Source of the DNA: Streptomyces griseoflavus | GTDB lineage: Bacteria; Actinomycetota; Actinomycetes; Streptomycetales; Streptomycetaceae | Length of the DNA: 64,000 bases | Direction of reading: 5' to 3' | NCBI RefSeq assembly: GCF_014649995.1 | Contig: NZ_BMUC01000004.1 | Span: 193,985 to 257,984 of the forward strand | Part shown: positions 51,434 through 59,245 of the stretch, piece by piece | Layout of the letters: each line of letters begins with the position of its first letter | Numbering within the stretch: position 1 is the stretch's first letter | Program-made: the position numbers and the translations under genes | Notes under the pieces: generated by a model | What the model saw: the letters and a program-made list of their open reading frames with translations, nothing else | Database searches by the model: none | What the model was told of the DNA's origin: nothing

Positions 51434-51474
51434 GCCGACGGCCCGGTCCCCCTCGCGGGGGCCGGGCCGTCGGC
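51434..51474 (+). terminator. Terminator after the DEAD-box helicase
   Basis: GCCGACGGCCCGG and CCGGGCCGTCGGC form the outer stem, CCCC/GGGG the inner stem, and TCGC the loop. It starts 10 bp after the stop. Confidence 0.85.
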
Positions 51475-51539
51475 ATGTCCGCTCCCCCACTCGCCCACCC
51501 GCGCGGCGCCGGCCGAGGGCGGCGACTACCCTCGCCCAC

Positions 51540-52400
51540 GTGACCAGCCACTCCGCGCCCGCCCCGACCTCCGGCGCACGCCGACTGCGCACCGACCGCG
51601 GTGAGTTCGCCGTCGTGGACGTGCCCCCCGCCCCGGGGGCCACGGCCCGCGGGACCGTCCTGCTGCTGCCCGGGTACACCGGCAGCAAGGAGGACTTCGC
51701 GCTGGTGCACGAGCCGCTCGCCGCGCGCGGCTATCGCACCGTCGCCGTGGACGGGCGGGGGCAGTACGAGTCGGACGGACCCGCCGACGACGAATCCGCT
51801 TACGCGCAGGAGGAGTTGGCGCGGGACGTGCTCGCGCAGGCGGCGGCGCTCGACGCGCCCGTGCATCTCGTCGGGCACTCGCTCGGCGGCCAGATCGCCC
51901 GGGCCGCCGTCCTCCTCGACCCCTCACCCTTCCGCTCCCTCACCCTCGTCTCCTCGGGGCCGGCGCGGATCTCCGTCTCCCAGGAGCAGCGGGTGAGGCT
52001 GCTCCGGGACGCTCTCGCGGTGATGTCGATGGCGGAGTGCTGGGAGGCGATCCTCGCCATGGGCCCGCCGGAGGAGGTCGGCGGCCCGGCCCGCGGGATC
52101 GGAGGCCAGGAGTGGCTGAGGGAACGCTGGTTGGGCACCAAGCCCGCGCAACTGCTGGCTACAGGACGCCAGTTGTGCGCGGAGCCGGACCGTGTCGCCG
52201 AACTGGCGTCCGTACCGCTGCCGTTCCATGTCCTGTCAGGCGCGCGCGACGACACCTGGCCGGTGCCGGACCTCGACGGGATGGCCCGCCGGCTGGGCGC
52301 GCACCGTACGGTCGTCGACGGGGCCGAGCACTCACCCGCCGTCGACCGGCCCGCGCCGACCGCCCGCGCGCTCGCCGACTTCTGGGACGCCTCCCGCTAG
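51540..52400 (+). CDS. Alpha/beta hydrolase
   Basis: 286 aa from GTG 51540. LLPGYTGSKEDFALVHEPLAARGYRTVAVDGRGQYES, elbow LVGHSLGGQIARAAVLLDP (Ser), SGARDDTWPVPDLDGMA (Asp) and VDGAEHSPAVDRP (His) give a complete triad. No signal peptide. The stop overlaps the convergent NYN gene stop by the shared CTAG. Substrate unknown. Confidence 0.9.
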   Translation: MTSHSAPAPTSGARRLRTDRGEFAVVDVPPAPGATARGTVLLLPGYTGSKEDFALVHEPLAARGYRTVAVDGRGQYESDGPADDESAYAQEELARDVLAQAAALDAPVHLVGHSLGGQIARAAVLLDPSPFRSLTLVSSGPARISVSQEQRVRLLRDALAVMSMAECWEAILAMGPPEEVGGPARGIGGQEWLRERWLGTKPAQLLATGRQLCAEPDRVAELASVPLPFHVLSGARDDTWPVPDLDGMARRLGAHRTVVDGAEHSPAVDRPAPTARALADFWDASR

Positions 52401-53290
52401 CACTGGGCCTGGAGGTGGGCCCAGAAGCCGTCGCGCAGGGACCGGCGCAGGTCGGCCTGGCCGCGCAGGGAGTACTGCAGCAGGCTCTCCGCCTCCACCA
52501 GCAGGTCCTGGTCGACGGACCCGGGCAGGTAGGGGTGGCCGGGGAGGAGTTCCGCCATGGCTTCCCGGCCGCGTACGACCAGCCACTTCGCGGCGATCTG
52601 CGCGCCGACGAACCGGACGTCCTCGCGGGTGGGCCGGCCCGTGGCGGCCTCGTACGCCGGTGCGGTGCGCCGGGAGACGTAGGGCTTGAAGAAGTCGAGG
52701 TCGAGGGTGCGCTGGCTGTCGACCTCCCAGAGCAGCGGCTCCGCCTGGTTGCGCCCCTCTGGCGCCTCGATGCCCCAGAGGTGGACCCGTGCGCCGTATC
52801 CCTGCGCCGCCTCGACGGCCGAGACGAGGTCCTCGTCGCCGCCGAGCAGGGCCGCGTCGCTGATGGCGCGGTGCCGGGCCAGTGACTCCAGGTCGGTGCG
52901 GATCAGGCTGTCGACGCCCTTCTGCTGGTTGTTGGCGTTGAGGTTGCCGAGGCGGACCTTGACGTCGGGGAGTTCGGCGATGGTCTGCTGCTCGGCGGTG
53001 TGGATGCGGCGCCTGGCCCCGTCGTACCAGTAGACGCGCAGCAGCCTGCTGTCGGCGAAGACGGTGCGGGCCCGGTCGATGAGCGCGTCGATGAGTCCCT
53101 CGGCGTCGAGGTCGAAGGCCCGGCGGTCCTCCGTCCCGGCCACGAGCCGGCCCGCGGCGGCGTACAGGTACCCGGCGTCGACGAAGATCGCATGGGTCGA
53201 GGGTGTCTTCGCCACCTCGGCGAGCATCCGCTGAAGCAGTTCGTTCGTGCGGTCGATACGGGCGTGCAGGGCCGCGAGGTCGTCGTTCAT
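52397..53290 (-). CDS. NYN (PIN-like) domain protein, putative RNase
   Basis: About 297 aa. Acidic NYN motifs: HAIFVDAGYLYAAAG (first Asp), NNQQKGVDSLIRTDLESLA (KGVD), AALLGGDEDLVSAVEAAQGYGARVHLWG (GGDEDL), consistent with a metal-dependent nuclease like human MARF1 or bacterial NYN proteins. The C-terminal 90 residues (YEAATGRPTREDVRFVGAQIAAKWLV) are a helical extension. The start is ambiguous among ATG 53290, ATG 53299 and GTG 53314; none has a strong ribosome site. Confidence 0.85.
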   Translation of the reverse strand: MNDDLAALHARIDRTNELLQRMLAEVAKTPSTHAIFVDAGYLYAAAGRLVAGTEDRRAFDLDAEGLIDALIDRARTVFADSRLLRVYWYDGARRRIHTAEQQTIAELPDVKVRLGNLNANNQQKGVDSLIRTDLESLARHRAISDAALLGGDEDLVSAVEAAQGYGARVHLWGIEAPEGRNQAEPLLWEVDSQRTLDLDFFKPYVSRRTAPAYEAATGRPTREDVRFVGAQIAAKWLVVRGREAMAELLPGHPYLPGSVDQDLLVEAESLLQYSLRGQADLRRSLRDGFWAHLQAQC

Positions 53291-53404
53291 CACGTCCATT
53301 GTCCCGGTGGTCACGCTATGAACACAACCGGTCCCGGTCGGTCCCCTTCGAAACGAAACCCTTACTCGTCAGTATTTAGTCGATCGAACATTTTCTTTAG
53401 CGTA

Positions 53405-53431
53405 GGGAATGTTTGCACCACGCATCCCGTT
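53405..53431 (+). promoter_or_regulatory. Sigma-R promoter of the 50-aa gene
   Basis: GGGAAT (53405-53410), exactly 18 nt, GTT (53429-53431) followed by GA: a perfect sigma-R match in an A/T-rich island (53350-53420). The predicted start near 53438 gives an 85-nt leader. Confidence 0.85.
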
Positions 53432-53446
53432 GAACCGTTCAGAGAA

Positions 53447-53466
53447 CACGGGCCCGGAGGCCCGTG
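53447..53466 (+). promoter_or_regulatory. Hairpin in the leader of the 50-aa gene
   Basis: CACGGGCC (53447-53454) and GGCCCGTG (53459-53466) with a 4-nt loop, at the very 5' end of the predicted transcript. A second small palindrome (TCCTCC-A-GGAGGA) lies just before the ribosome site. They may stabilise the mRNA or modulate translation. Confidence 0.5.
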
Positions 53467-53524
53467 GGCCGCCCCACCGAGTAGTTCTCCTCCAGGAGGA
53501 TGACCAGACGAAGGGAGAAGCCCT

Positions 53525-53677
53525 ATGCGCTTCGAAATCATGCGACTCGACGACGTCGACGGCACACCCGTGGACTCGACCGTCGTGGACGCCGCCTCCG
53601 TCAACAGCATCGTGCAGCAGGCCGCCGCCATCGGACAGCGCCTGTGGATCCGCCCGGCCGACACACCGGCCTCGTAA
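53525..53677 (+). CDS. 50-aa conserved-type small protein under sigma-R control
   Basis: 50 aa, starting MRFEIMRLDDVDGTPVDSTVVD and ending QRLWIRPADTPAS; no Cys, no signal or membrane helix. GGGAG is 7 nt before the ATG, third codon positions are G/C-rich, and a strong terminator follows 54 bp after the stop, so this is a real monocistronic gene. The pattern beta strand, acidic turn, amphipathic helix (AASVNSIVQQAAAIGQRL), beta strand suggests a compact folded domain. Its function is unknown to me; the promoter places it in the thiol-oxidative or antibiotic stress response. Confidence 0.85.
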   Translation: MRFEIMRLDDVDGTPVDSTVVDAASVNSIVQQAAAIGQRLWIRPADTPAS

Positions 53678-53730
53678 CGCCCGTCGCGCGCGGACACCGG
53701 CCACACGGGCCGGGACCCGGTACGCACCGC

Positions 53731-53764
53731 GGAGCCCCCGTACCGCCAACGGTACGGGGGCTCC
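53731..53764. terminator. Perfect 15-bp hairpin terminator
   Basis: GGAGCCCCCGTACCG (53731-53745) pairs perfectly with CGGTACGGGGGCTCC (53750-53764) around CCAA. It lies between the 50-aa gene and the convergent marC-type gene. Confidence 0.88.
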
Positions 53765-53790
53765 GTGCGTTCACCGCGCCGGTGCGGCGA

Positions 53791-54396
53791 TCAGGCGCCC
53801 TGGATCACCTGGGTGACGCCGTTGATGATCTGCTGCACCGCGATCGCGGACAGCATCATGCCCGCCAGGCGCGTCACCAGGACCACTCCCCCGTCCTTGA
53901 TGACGCGGATGATCAGCAGCGAGTAGCGCATCACCAGCCACAGCACGACGTGGATGGCGAGGATCGCCGACCACACCGAGATCTGCCCGGTGACGCCGTC
54001 GGCCTTCTGCACGGCCAGGATGACCGACACGATCGCGCCCGGCCCGGCGAGCAGCGGCATGCCCAGCGGGACGAGCGCGACGTTGACGTCCTTGGTCTGC
54101 TGCGGCTCGTCGGTCTTGCCGGTGAGCAGGTCGAGGGCGATCAGCAGGAGGAGCAGCCCGCCCGCGATCATCAGCGCCGGCACCGAGACGTGCAGGTAGG
54201 CGAGGATCTGATGGCCGAGCAGCCCGAACACGGTGATCACGCCACCGGCCACGCAGACGGCCTGGAAGGCCATCCGCTTCTGCACCTTGGCGGGCCGGCC
54301 CGCGGTCAGGGCGAGGAAGATCGGGGTGATCCCCGGGGGGTCCATGATGACGAACAGGGTCAGGAACAGAGAGCCGAAGACGGCGATGTCGAGCAT
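53791..54396 (-). CDS. MarC family integral membrane protein
   Basis: 201 aa with six predicted helices and family motifs FLTLFVIMDPPGITPIFLALT, VPLGMPLLAGPGAIVSVIL and RLAGMMLSAIAVQQIINGV. MarC/UPF0056 proteins are inner-membrane proteins of uncertain transport function. ATG at 54396. It lies 151 bp downstream of the PHP gene on the same strand. Confidence 0.9.
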   Translation of the reverse strand: MLDIAVFGSLFLTLFVIMDPPGITPIFLALTAGRPAKVQKRMAFQAVCVAGGVITVFGLLGHQILAYLHVSVPALMIAGGLLLLLIALDLLTGKTDEPQQTKDVNVALVPLGMPLLAGPGAIVSVILAVQKADGVTGQISVWSAILAIHVVLWLVMRYSLLIIRVIKDGGVVLVTRLAGMMLSAIAVQQIINGVTQVIQGA

Positions 54397-54547
54397 GACT
54401 GCCTTGCTGAGGAAACGGTGAAGGGCGCACGGGGGCGCATGGGGCGGTACGCACGCGTGCGACGGTGCCCGCGTACGGGAAAGGGGTGGGTCGGGAGGGT
54501 GAGGAGCCGGACCCGGGCGCGTCGGCGCCGTGTCCGGGAGGGAAGCC

Positions 54548-55405
54548 TCAGACTCCTCCGGCCCCCGGCACCGGGAACGCCCCGGTCGCACGGCGCGTGA
54601 TCTCGCCGTAGACCTCGGGGTCGGTGGTGAACTCGCCGAGGACGCAGGACTTGCGGCTGCCGTGGTAGTCGCTGGAGCCGGTGACCAGGAGCCCCAGTTC
54701 CTTGGCCAGGCCGCGCAGCCGGGCCCGGGTGTCGGGGTCGTGGTCCATGTGGTCGACCTCGATGCCGTCGAGTCCGGCCTCGGCCAGCGCGACGACGGCG
54801 GACTCCGGCACGGTCCGGCCGCGCTTGGTCGCGGCCGGGTGCGCGAAGACGGCGACCCCGCCCGCGTTCTTGACCAGCCGCAGGGCCTCGAAGGGGTCGG
54901 TCTCGTGCTTCTCCATGTGCGCGCGGCCGCCGTCGGCCAGCCATTCCTGGGTGAAGGCGTCGTTCACGCTCGGCACGACCCCCAGGTCGACGAGCGCGGA
55001 GGCCACGTGCGGGCGTCCCACCGAGCCGCCCCCGGCGATCCTCGCGACCTGCTCCCAGGTGACCGGCACACCCAGCGCGTTCAGCTTGGCGATCATGCCC
55101 TTGGCACGGGGCACCCGGTCGTCCCGGACGAGCTCGCGCTCGGCGAGCAGCGCGGGCTCCTCGGGGTCGAAGAGGTAGGCCAGCATGTGCATGCTGATGC
55201 CGTCGAGCCGGCAGGAGAGCTCGGCTCCGGTGACCAGCGTCAGTCCCGCCGGCAGCGCGGCGAGCGCCTCGGCGTGCCCGCGGGTGGTGTCGTGGTCGGT
55301 CAGCGCGACGACGTCCAGACCGGCGGCGGCCGCCTTGCGGACCAGGTCGGCGGGCGTGTCCGTACCGTCGGACGCGGTGGAGTGGGTGTGCAGGTCGATA
55401 CGCAC
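54548..55405 (-). CDS. PHP-domain phosphoesterase
   Basis: 285 aa. Metal-binding motifs DLHTHSTASDGT (N terminus), ALTDHDTTRGH, GAELSCRLDG and a late GSSDYHG, plus VAVFAHP, match the TrpH/YciV-type PHP enzymes that hydrolyse 3',5'-nucleoside bisphosphates or RNA 5' ends. All His/Asp ligands seem present. Cytosolic. Confidence 0.9.
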   Translation of the reverse strand: MRIDLHTHSTASDGTDTPADLVRKAAAAGLDVVALTDHDTTRGHAEALAALPAGLTLVTGAELSCRLDGISMHMLAYLFDPEEPALLAERELVRDDRVPRAKGMIAKLNALGVPVTWEQVARIAGGGSVGRPHVASALVDLGVVPSVNDAFTQEWLADGGRAHMEKHETDPFEALRLVKNAGGVAVFAHPAATKRGRTVPESAVVALAEAGLDGIEVDHMDHDPDTRARLRGLAKELGLLVTGSSDYHGSRKSCVLGEFTTDPEVYGEITRRATGAFPVPGAGGV

Positions 55406-55547
55406 GACGCGTTACTCCAAGCGGTGTCGGACGGACGGGGACGCTTCAGGATAACCGGATTCCCGACCTCCCCCGTCATACCCGAACCCGCTCCGCGCCC
55501 CCTACCGGCTTCCCTGCCACCGACCGCTCCGGCGCGGTCCGGAGCGC

Positions 55548-56189
55548 CTACGCCTCCAGCAGGCGGGGGGAGAGCGCCCCGCAGGGCACCAGTTCCACCT
55601 CGGCGCCGGCGTCGCGCAGGTCGGTCAGGACCAGCTCGTCGTACATCAGCATCCCGGACTGCTCCGGCCACACCACCGCCCACAGCCACATGCCGAGCGC
55701 CTCGCCGGCGAAGACGGCGCGGTCGTCGGGCGTCCTGGAGACGTGCCAGAGCGGGGTCGGCCGGCCGGCGGCCAGCACCTTCGCCTGGGCCGGCTTCTCG
55801 ACGTTCATGTACGGGCCCGGGTCCGGGCCCTCGGTGCCCGCGTACCGCGCGCCGAGGCCGACGCCGAGTTCCTCGGCGACCAGGATCAGCTCGCCCATGC
55901 CGCCGAGCGGTCCCGGACCGGTGCAGGCGACGGCGGTCGCCCGGCCCCCGCTGCGGTCGTCGCCCGCGCTGGCCACCCCCGTGAAGAGCCAGCCGACCGG
56001 CAGCGGCCACGGCATCCACACCGGCACCCTGGTGCGGTGCACCACGACCTCCAGGGCCTCGACGCTCGGCGGTATCACGGGCTGCATCGGGTGCACGGTG
56101 CCGTGTGCGTCGCACTGCCAGGCATCCGAGAAGAGGCCGGGAGCCCTGACCCGGCCACCGCACTTCGGGCAACTGGGTTCGCCCCTCAT
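55548..56189 (-). CDS. DUF6758 family protein
   Basis: 213 aa. An N-terminal half zinc ribbon (CPKCGGRVRAPGLFSDAWQC) is followed by a beta-rich domain (VPVWMPWPLPVGWLFTGVASAGDDRSGGRATAVACTGPGPLGGMGELILVAEELGVGLGARYAG). I associate this with DUF6758, common in Streptomyces and function unknown. It lies between the SUFU and PHP genes. Confidence 0.78.
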   Translation of the reverse strand: MRGEPSCPKCGGRVRAPGLFSDAWQCDAHGTVHPMQPVIPPSVEALEVVVHRTRVPVWMPWPLPVGWLFTGVASAGDDRSGGRATAVACTGPGPLGGMGELILVAEELGVGLGARYAGTEGPDPGPYMNVEKPAQAKVLAAGRPTPLWHVSRTPDDRAVFAGEALGMWLWAVVWPEQSGMLMYDELVLTDLRDAGAEVELVPCGALSPRLLEA

Positions 56190-56302
56190 AGGGCCCCACG
56201 GTCCTAGCTCCGCCGCGCCACGTCAAGGACGATCACCCGTCCAGCGCACTCATCTTGTGCGATGAACACCCTCACCGGGGTGATGCGTGCCGGCCGCCGG
56301 GC

Positions 56303-56887
56303 TCAGTCCAGCGAGGCAGACCTGCGGGTCGGGTCGCGCAGGTCCGTGCCCTGGTTCAGCCAGCGCTCCTGGAGGGCCTGGGCGCCGTGCACCCGCTTCC
56401 AGGCCGCCTCGTTCGGAGTCATCGGCAGCAGCGGCAGGAACCGGACGGGATCCAGCGGTTCGTCGAGCTCCAGGTCCTCCACCAGACCGCCCGGCTCGGC
56501 GACCAGCACCGAGGTGAACGGGGCGCCGGGCCACAGCGGTTCACCCACGTCGAGCGAGGCTCCGGGGGCCACGACCACGCCCTCGACCTGCGGGGACGCG
56601 GCCAGGACCGCGAGCGGGCGGAGCACCTTGTCGGTGTCCGCGACGCCGGCCCGCACCGACAGCACCAGCTCGACGCGCGGCCCCTTGACCGGGTCCGCGA
56701 CCACCGCCGTGGGGTCGGTCATGGGCTGCGCGGACATGCCGAGGGTGGCGTAGCGCGCGATGTCGCCCTCGTGGAAGCGCAGCACCTCGATCCGGTCCGT
56801 GCCCAGGAAGGTGACCGCCGCGCGCGCGTCCGGCTCGCCCAGCGCCGTGCGCAGCCGGGCCTCGACCAGAGGAAGAACATCAGCCAT
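56303..56887 (-). CDS. Suppressor-of-fused (SUFU) domain protein
   Basis: 194 aa from ATG 56887 (MADVLPLVEARL). The SUFU-type fold is recognised from DRIEVLRFHEGDIARYATLGMSAQPM, RVELVLSVRAGVADTDKVLRPLAVLAASP and FTSVLVAEPGGLVEDLELDEPLDPVRFLPLLPMTPNEAAWKRVHGAQAL. Bacterial SUFU proteins occur as immunity or housekeeping proteins. No toxin gene is visible here, so a housekeeping role is more likely. A TTG start at 56920 is possible. Confidence 0.85.
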   Translation of the reverse strand: MADVLPLVEARLRTALGEPDARAAVTFLGTDRIEVLRFHEGDIARYATLGMSAQPMTDPTAVVADPVKGPRVELVLSVRAGVADTDKVLRPLAVLAASPQVEGVVVAPGASLDVGEPLWPGAPFTSVLVAEPGGLVEDLELDEPLDPVRFLPLLPMTPNEAAWKRVHGAQALQERWLNQGTDLRDPTRRSASLD

Positions 56888-57011
56888 GCGGCGAGCATAG
56901 AACTCGTCGGTACGGGGCAAAGCGGGGCCTTGACACGGCAGTCGGCTGATACGCTTGCCCGGTGATTCGGACAGCCAGTGGCGTCCGATCGTCCCGAACG
57001 CTGTACGACGC

Positions 57012-57159
57012 TCCCCTGTCGAGGGGAAATCCCCGCAGGGGATCGTGGATCGTCCCTCACGAGGGACCGGCCGGAGGAGGTGGGGCTCGCATGGACCGAA
57101 GTCGACCGTGCAGTAGCACCCGCTCTTCCGCCCTCTGATGTAGTCGCCTCCTGTCCGGC
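57012..57159 (+). ncRNA. Candidate structured regulatory leader of corA
   Basis: Three consecutive perfect hairpins: TCCCCT/AGGGGA (57012-57027), ATCCCC/GGGGAT (57029-57043), GTCCCT/AGGGAC (57052-57067). Then GCCGGAGGAGG (57070-57080) pairs with CCTCCT-GT-CCGGC (57147-57159), closing a domain of about 90 nt. That pairing would mask the GGAGGAGG ribosome site of the leader ORF. The segment AGGTGGGGCTCGCATGGAC recalls the M-box start, but the rest of the M-box core is not evident. Position before a Mg2+ channel gene supports a Mg2+-responsive element; this is inference. Confidence 0.45.
57091..57138 (+). CDS. 15-residue leader peptide upstream of corA
   Basis: ATG 57091 with GGAGGAGG 10 nt upstream encodes MDRSRPCSSTRSSAL and stops at 57136-57138. 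It lies wholly inside the paired-end leader domain. It is rich in Ser and Arg, not Pro as in mgtL. Confidence 0.35.
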   Translation: MDRSRPCSSTRSSAL

Positions 57160-57383
57160 TGCCGCCTCACTCTCCGCGCGCGTCTCCATCGGAAGAGCAC
57201 TTCGTTTCGTTCTGCCTGATCTGCCCCAGTAGCTGAATCAGCGACGAAGCTCGCCACCGCGACGGTGCGGTGCTCCCCGCTTTGTGGACGTGCCCCATAC
57301 GCACAGTCCAGGACGTCCTCATTCCGGGTTGTTCCACCCGTCGTTCCGGCGCCTTTCGTTGCCTGCCCGCGAAGGAGCCCGCC

Positions 57384-58505
57384 ATGTCGATGATCCGCGA
57401 CCTGCGCGCCGTGGTCCGTCCCTCCTCCCGCATCTCGCTGCGCAAGGAGAGCGGCCCGTACGACCCCACCCGCGACGCCGGGACGGCCAGTGCCGTCGTG
57501 GACTGCGCCGTCTACCGCGACGGCCGCCGCCTGGAGACCGGGGGCGGCCCGCTCGGCCCCCAGGAGGCGATGCGTCTCGTGCGCCGCGACGGGGGCTTCG
57601 TCTGGATCGGCATGCACGAGCCGAACGAGGCCGAATTCGCGGGCATCGCCGAGGAGTTCGGGCTGCACCCGCTGGCGGTGGAGGACGCCGTCCAGGCCCA
57701 TCAGCGGCCCAAGCTGGAGCGCTACGACGACTCGCTGTTCACGGTCTTCAAGACCGTCCACTACCTCGACCACGAGCGGCACTCCGCCGGCAGTGAGGTC
57801 GTCGAGACCGGTGAGGTGATGTGCTTCACCGGCCGGGACTTCGTCATCACCGTCCGGCACGGCGGCCAGGGCTCCCTGCGGGCCCTCAGGCACCGCCTCC
57901 AGGACGACCCGGAGCTGCTGGCCAAAGGGCCCTCGGCCGTGCTGCACGCCCTCGCCGACCATGTGGTGGACGGCTACATCGCGGTCGCCGACGCGATGCA
58001 GGACGACATCGACGAGGTCGAGACCAAGGTGTTCTCGCCGGGCCGCAAGGGCACCCCGCGCGGTACGGACGCCGGTGAGATCTACCAACTCAAGCGTGAG
58101 GTGCTGGAGTTCAAGCGGGCCGTGGCACCGCTGCTGCGGCCGATGCAGCTGCTGAGTGAGCGTCCGATGCGGCTGGTCGACCCGGAGATCCAGAAGTACT
58201 TCCGGGACGTCGCCGACCATGTGGCGCGGGTGCAGGAGCAGGTCGTCGGCTTCGACGAACTGCTGAACTCCATCCTCCAGGCCAACCTCGCCCAGGCCTC
58301 CGTCGCGCAGAACGAGGACATGCGGAAGATCACCTCGTGGGCCGCGATCATCGCCGTGCCGACGATGGTGTGCGGGGTGTACGGGATGAACTTCGACTAC
58401 ATGCCGGAGACCCACTGGAAGTACGGCTACCCGGTGGTCCTCGGGGTCACCGTGGCGATCTGTCTGGGCATCCACCGCACCCTGAAGCGCAACGGCTGGC
58501 TGTGA
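57384..58505 (+). CDS. corA: CorA-type magnesium/cobalt channel
   Basis: 373 aa. A soluble N-terminal domain (VWIGMHEPNEAEFAGIAEEFGLHPLAVEDAVQAHQRPKLERYDDSLFTVFKTV), a long stalk helix and two C-terminal membrane helices with the selectivity motif VYGMNF (GMN near 334). The short basic tail TLKRNGWL is typical. It forms pentamers that import Mg2+. AAGGAG precedes the ATG. Its long structured leader suggests post-transcriptional control. Confidence 0.95.
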   Translation: MSMIRDLRAVVRPSSRISLRKESGPYDPTRDAGTASAVVDCAVYRDGRRLETGGGPLGPQEAMRLVRRDGGFVWIGMHEPNEAEFAGIAEEFGLHPLAVEDAVQAHQRPKLERYDDSLFTVFKTVHYLDHERHSAGSEVVETGEVMCFTGRDFVITVRHGGQGSLRALRHRLQDDPELLAKGPSAVLHALADHVVDGYIAVADAMQDDIDEVETKVFSPGRKGTPRGTDAGEIYQLKREVLEFKRAVAPLLRPMQLLSERPMRLVDPEIQKYFRDVADHVARVQEQVVGFDELLNSILQANLAQASVAQNEDMRKITSWAAIIAVPTMVCGVYGMNFDYMPETHWKYGYPVVLGVTVAICLGIHRTLKRNGWL

Positions 58506-58539
58506 GGGCGTCCGCGCCCGGCCCGGATAGGCTGCCCCC

Positions 58540-59055
58540 ATGACAGGTGCGCTGCTCGACCGGGCCCTCATCGAGGAGGCCACGAAGAAGTCCGGCCTCG
58601 TCTGGGTCGCGGGGCCCGGCGTGCCGGCCCGCGCGCTGTGGCACGTCTGGCACGAGGGTGCCGCCTGCGTCGTCGGTGACGGGCCCGGGGAGCAGCCGCT
58701 GCCGGGGCTGGTCGACGGCGGGCCCGCCGAGGTCACCGTGCGCAGCAAGGACAAGGGCGGCCGGCTGGTGTCGTGGGCCGCCACGGTCGTGCGGGTGGCG
58801 CCGCACTCCGAGGCGTGGACGGCGGCGGTCGCCGAACTCAAGGGCAAGCGGCTCAACGCGCCCGACGCCGAGACGATGCCCGAGCGCTGGGCCCGCGAGT
58901 GCCGGGTGCTGCGCCTGGAGCCGACGGGGGCGACCTCGCCGCTCCCCGGGGGTTCCCTGGCCGAGGCTCCGCTGCCGACCCCGGTGACGACCCGACGGCC
59001 GGTCCCGGCGGCACTGCCCCGGCTGCTGCTGAAGAGGAAGCGGCGGCACGGCTGA
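58540..59055 (+). CDS. Hypothetical protein, probable FMN-binding split-barrel fold
   Basis: 171 aa. The segment SGLVWVAGPGVPARALWHVWHEGAACVVGDGPGEQPLPGL, AEVTVRSKDKGGRLVSWAATVVRVAP and MPERWARECRVLRLEP resembles pyridoxamine-oxidase-like split barrels. Cofactor residues cannot be named. The C-terminal 35 residues are Pro/Arg/Lys-rich. Only 34 bp after corA, so likely cotranscribed. Confidence 0.7.
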   Translation: MTGALLDRALIEEATKKSGLVWVAGPGVPARALWHVWHEGAACVVGDGPGEQPLPGLVDGGPAEVTVRSKDKGGRLVSWAATVVRVAPHSEAWTAAVAELKGKRLNAPDAETMPERWARECRVLRLEPTGATSPLPGGSLAEAPLPTPVTTRRPVPAALPRLLLKRKRRHG

Positions 59056-59219
59056 GACCGTGCACGCGGGTCCGGTCCGCTGCTCCACGGGCCGGGATGC
59101 ACGCGCTCGCCCACCGCGGGCACCCCGTCCCCACCGGCCCGCTGCCGCGTCACGTCGACGCCCTCCCGTGCCGGGCGGGCGGGCCCGGCCGCCCCTGGCC
59201 CGCCCGAACCGGGGGTCCC

Positions 59220-59239
59220 GGGTCCGGCGCGCCGGACCC
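59220..59239. terminator. 20-bp perfect palindrome between convergent genes
   Basis: GGGTCCGGCG followed directly by its complement CGCCGGACCC, ending 6 bp before the stop of the lipoprotein gene. Other GC-rich inverted repeats (CCGGGCGGGCGGGC...) precede it from 59170. Probable bidirectional terminator of corA-linked and lipoprotein transcripts. Confidence 0.6.
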
Positions 59240-59245
59240 TCCCGG

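Larger units (their letters stand above)
56888..57383 (+). other. 496-bp region upstream of corA holding a structured leader
   Basis: It contains a TTGACA (56930-56935), the hairpin cluster and paired-end domain described in the next entry, and a 15-codon leader ORF. The 3' part (57162-57383) shows a CACCG/CGGTG hairpin near 57256 and the corA ribosome site AAGGAG (57372-57377). No other gene is convincing. Confidence 0.6.

Noticed and set aside
53500-54600. 366-codon plus-strand frame starting just before the 50-aa gene
   Set aside because: It crosses the terminator and runs antisense to marC; Arg/His-rich shadow. The 50-codon frame has the better ribosome site and codon bias.
56930-56955. 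TTGACA and TACGCT as a corA promoter
   Set aside because: Spacing is 14 bp, too short for a normal sigma-70-type promoter; kept only as part of the description of the region.
57070-57159. Firm call of an M-box riboswitch
   Set aside because: Only the AGGTGGGGCTC segment is similar; the conserved later core could not be found by eye.
56978-57232. 84-codon frame upstream of corA
   Set aside because: It runs through the hairpin cluster, has no ribosome site and no protein-like pattern.
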